NCBI RefSeq assembly: GCF_000315625.1
Contig: NW_005434643.1
Coordinates: forward strand, 212,130-276,129
Length of the DNA: 64,000 bases
Direction of reading: 5' to 3'
DNA from: Guillardia theta CCMP2712
Lineage: Eukaryota > Cryptophyceae > Pyrenomonadales > Geminigeraceae
Shown: one piece after another, positions 60,097-64,000 of the stretch
How the letters are laid out: every line of letters starts with the position of its first letter
Position numbering within the stretch: position 1 is the stretch's first letter
The notes under the pieces: model-generated
Told to the model about the DNA's origin: nothing
The model's input: only the letters and a program-made list of their open reading frames with translations
The model's database searches: none
Position numbers and translations under genes: made by a program

Positions 60097-61224
60097 ATGC
60101 GGTCAATCGGGACGAGGAGCTCACTGCATGAAACAGGCACTAGCTTCTTGTTCGTACGTAGCCGCCGTGTCCTATCAGCCGTGGTCTTGTCGCTACTCTC
60201 TTTCCCTAGATCTTGTGAGGGCTTTCAAGTATCCCCCGTAGTCAGAAGTGCTTTCAGTCACCATCAACTCCCGCTGAAGAGAGCAATCAACAACCAATGT
60301 GACATTCATCATTCTTTATCAGCACAAACATAAACGTGTGTCCAGATGCAGGAGGTTTGCCACCTGTTAACACCTTCAGTCCGCCCAGGACTAGATTGGG
60401 CCGACGCTCATCGCTGTCAAGGATTCGAGCCCTGGAGTTCGCGTCACCGGAGTTGGCAACATTTCCCCAGCAAGTATTTACAGCAGTGAACTTTCTTGTT
60501 TTACCTTTCTGGGGTAGCATGATCTTTCAGCCACACTCTGATCGAACGAAGGCTCTCATGGAGAGCTCGGTGAGAAACCCTGCCCAGAGTTTGTCCCTTA
60601 CTGTGCTTTAGATCCCAGTTCTTCTTTGTGCTGCGCTGCATCTCTCCATGGTGTCATATGGGTTGACTCAGCCTGGATCTGCGGAAGAATTCCAGTTTCT
60701 TGCAACACAAGGTGTTTGACTACACTTATCATGACAAGGTCGAGCTGATCCCCTTGAAATTCAGGGTTTGTGAAGCTTTCCGCCATGCAGGTATTTCATA
60801 GAAAGATGATTGAGTGTAGCCAATAGAGAATTGAAACCTTGGAATCTCAATGATTCACTTCGTTATGTTTTGCACTTCATTTGGCTCAATTGATGATTGC
60901 TCAATGGCAGGAGATGCGCTCTAGCCCTGTGTTTGTTTCTGAGGAATGGGCGCATGTCCTTGCATGGGATTTGTTTGTAGGGAGATATGTTTACCTCGAT
61001 GGACTTGCGAAGAAGGTGAGAAAGTACATCTGCGCTGTATCTCTTATTGATCCGAGCTGCAGATTCCAACACCACACAGTCTGTTTTTTACTTTCCTCCT
61101 TGGGCCGGTCAGTGTGCATCGACGGCAGGGGAGAATCTGATTTTGTTCATAGCTGGGGCTTACTATGCATCTTATTACGCGCGCAGTAGTCCTCAAAGAC
61201 GCTTCTAGCCTTACGAAGCTGTGA
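60097..61224 (+). CDS. ABA4-like (DUF4281) plastid membrane protein
   Basis: Seven exons (60097-60298, 60346-60569, 60612-60711, 60765-60790, 60911-61015, 61063-61107, 61153-61224) join in frame to 257 aa. N-terminal signal peptide (SAVVLSLLSFPRSCEG) is followed by FQVSPVVRSAF, a Phe-led transit peptide of complex plastids. The mature part fits the ABA4 / DUF4281 family: FTAVNFLVLPFWGSMIF, MESSIPVLLCAALHLSMV, EEWAHVLAWDLFVGRYVYLD, and SLFFTFLLGPLGLTMHLITR. In plants ABA4 is needed to make neoxanthin from violaxanthin. Cryptophytes are not known to accumulate neoxanthin, so another carotenoid role is likely. One exon is only 26 nt. Confidence 0.82.
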
Positions 61225-61659
61225 AAGCCAAATATTTGACAGGATTGTTTTGTAGGGTTCTCTGGTTTTGAGGCTTCTTTTGAGGAACACTGCGTTAAGG
61301 AAATGAATGTATTTGAAAATTCAGACAATTTTCTTGTGTTATGCATGTAGTGTTCAGATGAAACTAGAGAGAGGAAAGAGAGGTGGATCACAGAGACAAG
61401 ATTTCAATACCAGGAATCAAGCGGATCGCTTGACAGGGGTGCAGGCCAGAGTCCACATGAGCATTGACTGCATTCATACCTGAGAGCAGTTTCAATAGTA
61501 GATTCAGTGACAAACAGCAAACAAAGATCAAAGATGTGACTCTGAGATTGAAGAAAGAAGGTCTGATGAGAGTTAAGAGGTGTTCATACCCGCTAAGCAT
61601 TGCTGAACGACAAAAGTAGCAGACCTAGTTTCGAAGAAGAAACGGAGAACAACGTCAGA
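61225..61659. other. convergent spacer, no gene confirmed
   Basis: Could hold further 3' exons of the minus-strand gene at 61660-62530, since a GTTAGT donor overlaps its stop. Nothing firm. Confidence 0.3.
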
Positions 61660-62530
61660 CTAACCCGCGTCGTTGCGTGCAACTTTCAACCTGATTGCAA
61701 TCTGCCGGATCTGTTCCCCACGCAGTATAAGAGCTCCCAACGCCACAGTAACAATTGTCGCAGCCTTGTCCAGAAAGCATGCCACTAGAACATTGAATGC
61801 AGACTTGATTGCAATAGGAATTGCCCGTTCCAACTGGCCTGTGAGAGATGTAGTAAGCCCACAGCCAGTGTGAAGTGAAAGGTGATCAGATGCAGCAAGT
61901 GAGGAAGGAATCAAACAACTAAGAGACAGACAGCAGAGAATCAGGGCACAGGATAGTTATGGTACCAAGAATCCTCGCTGTCTCGAGGAATGCAGTCGAC
62001 AAGTCCACGCCTGTCTGTCTCATGAGTGCAGAGCGGCTTTACACCCAATCTGCAGAGGTCTCATTACTTCTGTGACAACACAGCAGGCAACAAGATGCAT
62101 CTCCTCCTCTCCGCCGAAAAGAAAAACATTTTGGAACATTTCTCACCTGTCATTATACCCCATTCCGAAAATTGGGATGTTTGGAACACGGGAAGGTGTC
62201 TGGGTGATGTGCCCATTCCAACCCTGAGAAGTGATACCCTTATCACCAACTCCCACCCAGTCATTCGCTTCAAGCTCGATAGATACTCGACTTCCCATCG
62301 TTGCAACGCCCAACAGAGCCACAACTAGCCAGAGGTCAGCAACCAGAAGGATCGATGGTGCGAGGGTTCAGAGAGGGCGACAGGGATATCCCAGCAGGAG
62401 AAAACAAGATCTGCATTCCGTCGATGAAAGTTGGAGGAGATTGGGGTGAAGGAGATCTTCATCGCCTGCAACGACCCTTACCTGCTACGGCTGCAGCTGC
62501 CAACATCGCCGCTCGGACATCCTTCGACAT
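61660..62530 (-). CDS. small membrane protein, unrecognised
   Basis: Exons chain on the minus strand: ATG 62530 (MSKDVRAAMLAAAAVA), then VVALLGVATMGSRVSIELEA followed by NDWVGVGDKGITSQ and GWNGHITQTPSRVPNIPIFG, then TGVDLSTAFLETARIL, and a last exon GQLERAIPIAIKSAFNVLVA followed by CFLDKAATIVTVALGALILR, ending NDAG and TAG at 61662-61660. Two hydrophobic segments, one near the N-terminus and one near the C-terminus, suggest a membrane protein of about 160 aa. I do not recognise the family. Exon joins are canonical but small, so errors are possible. Confidence 0.5.
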
Positions 62531-62589
62531 GGCGAGATGATCTGAAGAGCCGTTCAGGAAAACAATTATGTAACCTACCCATAACTGCC

Positions 62590-64000
62590 ACCCTAAAAGC
62601 CGATCTCAGTCCTGCCCGGAACGGGGGCCGGCGTCACGGAACCGTGCGCCGGGCCCGGCGTTCCGAAGTTCGGCGCCGCGGGACTCGGAACTGAAGTTTG
62701 GAACTTGAAACTTGACCGCCGGTCCGGCGCCCGGGCGCGGCGCGGCGAACTGAAGTTTGGAACTTGAAACTTACTAAGCACCGTTGAACTTAGTAACTCG
62801 TTCAGCATACCTGATACCGGGCCGAAACTTAAACGTTACTAACCGGCGGCGGGACAGCCGCGCCGATCGAATGTTGACTAAAGCGTAACTAGCGTTTGAG
62901 CCTGGGAAAAGAGCCGCAAAACTTAGCTATAATGACAAGCCTGCCAAGGCTAAACTGCAGTGACCGCGCGGCGGCCCGTACCCGGTACTACGTGACAACT
63001 TGCCTTGGCAAACGTAACTTGCGTTTGCTCTAAGTTTCCCATCCGATGATCATCAGTGTTCCGGGGCCGGTGGCATATCAGTCCGGCGGGACTCCGGACT
63101 CGGACTCAGCGGCCGGCCCCCGGCGCGGCGGAGTCCCCGCCGGACAGCCTCGGAGTTCGGCACTAAGCCCGCCGCTGACTGACGCCGGACGGCCCGGCCC
63201 GGTCCGACTCCCGGAGTCCGGGGAGTCCCCGGGCCGACTCAGGGCGGCCCCGGGGTCCGCCCGGCCGGGGCCCGGCGGGGGGCCGCGGCGCCCGGCGGCC
63301 ACTGTTGGCCGTGACCCGGCGAACACGCCAGACAGGCTGGCGGGCTCAGCGCCGCCCGGCGGGCTTCGGAAGTTCACTGCCGCGCTGTGTTGAGTAGACT
63401 CGGAAGCGGCTGCCCGGCGGCCCCGAGTCCGTGACGGCCGGGTGCCGCTGGCCCGCCGGGCCGGCCCGGCCCCGCGGCCGGCCCGGCCGCGGCGGGGGCC
63501 GGGCCCCCACGGGCCAGGCAGTGTCGGACGGGCCTCGGCTGAGTCCGTGAGTCACTGTCAGTCACTGACTGTGAGACGGAAGTTCGGCGGCAGTGGCTCT
63601 GACGCCGCGGCCGCGGCCTGGCCTGGCATCCGGGTGCCGCCTTCGGACTTCGCCCCAGAGGCCGCCCCGGACCGCCGGGGCCGGGCCCAGTACGGTACGT
63701 CGCCGCCCCCGCCGGATCATCGGATCGGACGGTCACAGTGCCATGATCAAGTTTGAAGGCCGGGCCCGGGGATCACCGGCATCTCACTCGAGCCGCACGC
63801 GAGTCGGCGGCCCTACAAGTCAGACGGTCGTGGACCCTCTTGACCGTGACTCCTCTGACGGTAGGCAGGGGCATGGAACTTCGGAAAACAGGCTAAACCG
63901 CCTTTTTGGTACCCCCACCCCACCCCCCGGGCGGCCGCACAGGCTTGAAGTTGGGCCCTCGCCCCCCTCCCTCCTCGCTCGGGCGGCCTCCGAGCGAGCC
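62590..64000. other. GC-rich island 8, runs to the window edge
   Basis: Starts with two direct copies, 59 bp apart, of a 26-nt A/T-mixed segment with GAACTGAAGTTTGGAACTTG (62688-62713 and 62747-62772), then more than 1 kb of extreme GC with GGGCCCGG and CGGCCGCGGC words. Tracts of AACTTGCGTTTG and AAACTTAGC type lie between GC blocks. No coding support. Confidence 0.7.

Overview
The window is nuclear DNA of a unicellular eukaryote with a secondary plastid. The best fit is a cryptophyte alga of the Guillardia type; this is inferred from the sequence, with no database match made. Genes are split by many short GT..AG introns, often 41-55 nt. Several N-termini have a signal peptide followed at once by Phe (FAPTQ, FLPAG, FQVSP), the usual targeting pattern of red-lineage complex plastids. 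A 100-N run at 10391-10490 is a scaffold gap. Intergenic DNA is rich in microsatellites, minisatellites and very GC-rich islands.

Layout: 114-396(-) small unknown protein; 1251-1761(+) Pkr1-like V-ATPase assembly factor; 2033-4167(-) CDP-diacylglycerol synthase with a small RD-tailed gene just upstream; 6237-7896(+) WDR68/TTG1-type WD40 protein; 8011-8781(-) phytochelatin synthase; 10827-14576(+) intronless TMEM94-type P-type ATPase-like protein, convergent with 14632-17680(-), a kinase with a repeat-rich tail; 20249-20815(+) unknown; 22387-33305(+) a giant kelch/LamG/filamin membrane protein of about 3018 aa in 20 exons; 33854-35357(+) bestrophin-like, plastid-type N-terminus; 35559-36132(-) RWP-RK factor; 38751-42501(+) a predicted plastid fusion of a TrhO-type tRNA wobble-uridine hydroxylase with a TrmR-type O-methyltransferase; 43268-44982(-) acidic low-complexity protein; 45382-46177(-) coiled-coil protein; 47194-48370(-) TMEM65-like; 49340-50622(+) RCHY1/PIRH2-type RING-CHY ubiquitin ligase; 52151-54823(+) Na+/Ca2+ exchanger; 55449-56735(+) ankyrin protein with signal peptide; 57045-58446(-) CDK/MAPK-like kinase; 60097-61224(+) ABA4-like plastid membrane protein; 61660-62530(-) small membrane protein.

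The genes share no single pathway, as is normal for a nuclear locus. Three have plastid-type leaders (bestrophin-like channel, TrhO-TrmR fusion, ABA4-like) and the ankyrin protein has a signal peptide. The most notable item is the TrhO-TrmR fusion: all 13 exons keep one reading frame across the join, and the two halves belong to families that catalyse consecutive steps (U34 to ho5U34 to mo5U34).

GC islands (about 830-1215, 4890-5420, 18065-18960, 21170-21895, 37005-38190, 46725-46810, 50740-51105, 62590-64000) recur between genes, lack convincing coding sequence, and at least three carry the same short ACTTTGAGTAAAG element. They look like a dispersed, possibly undescribed repeat class.
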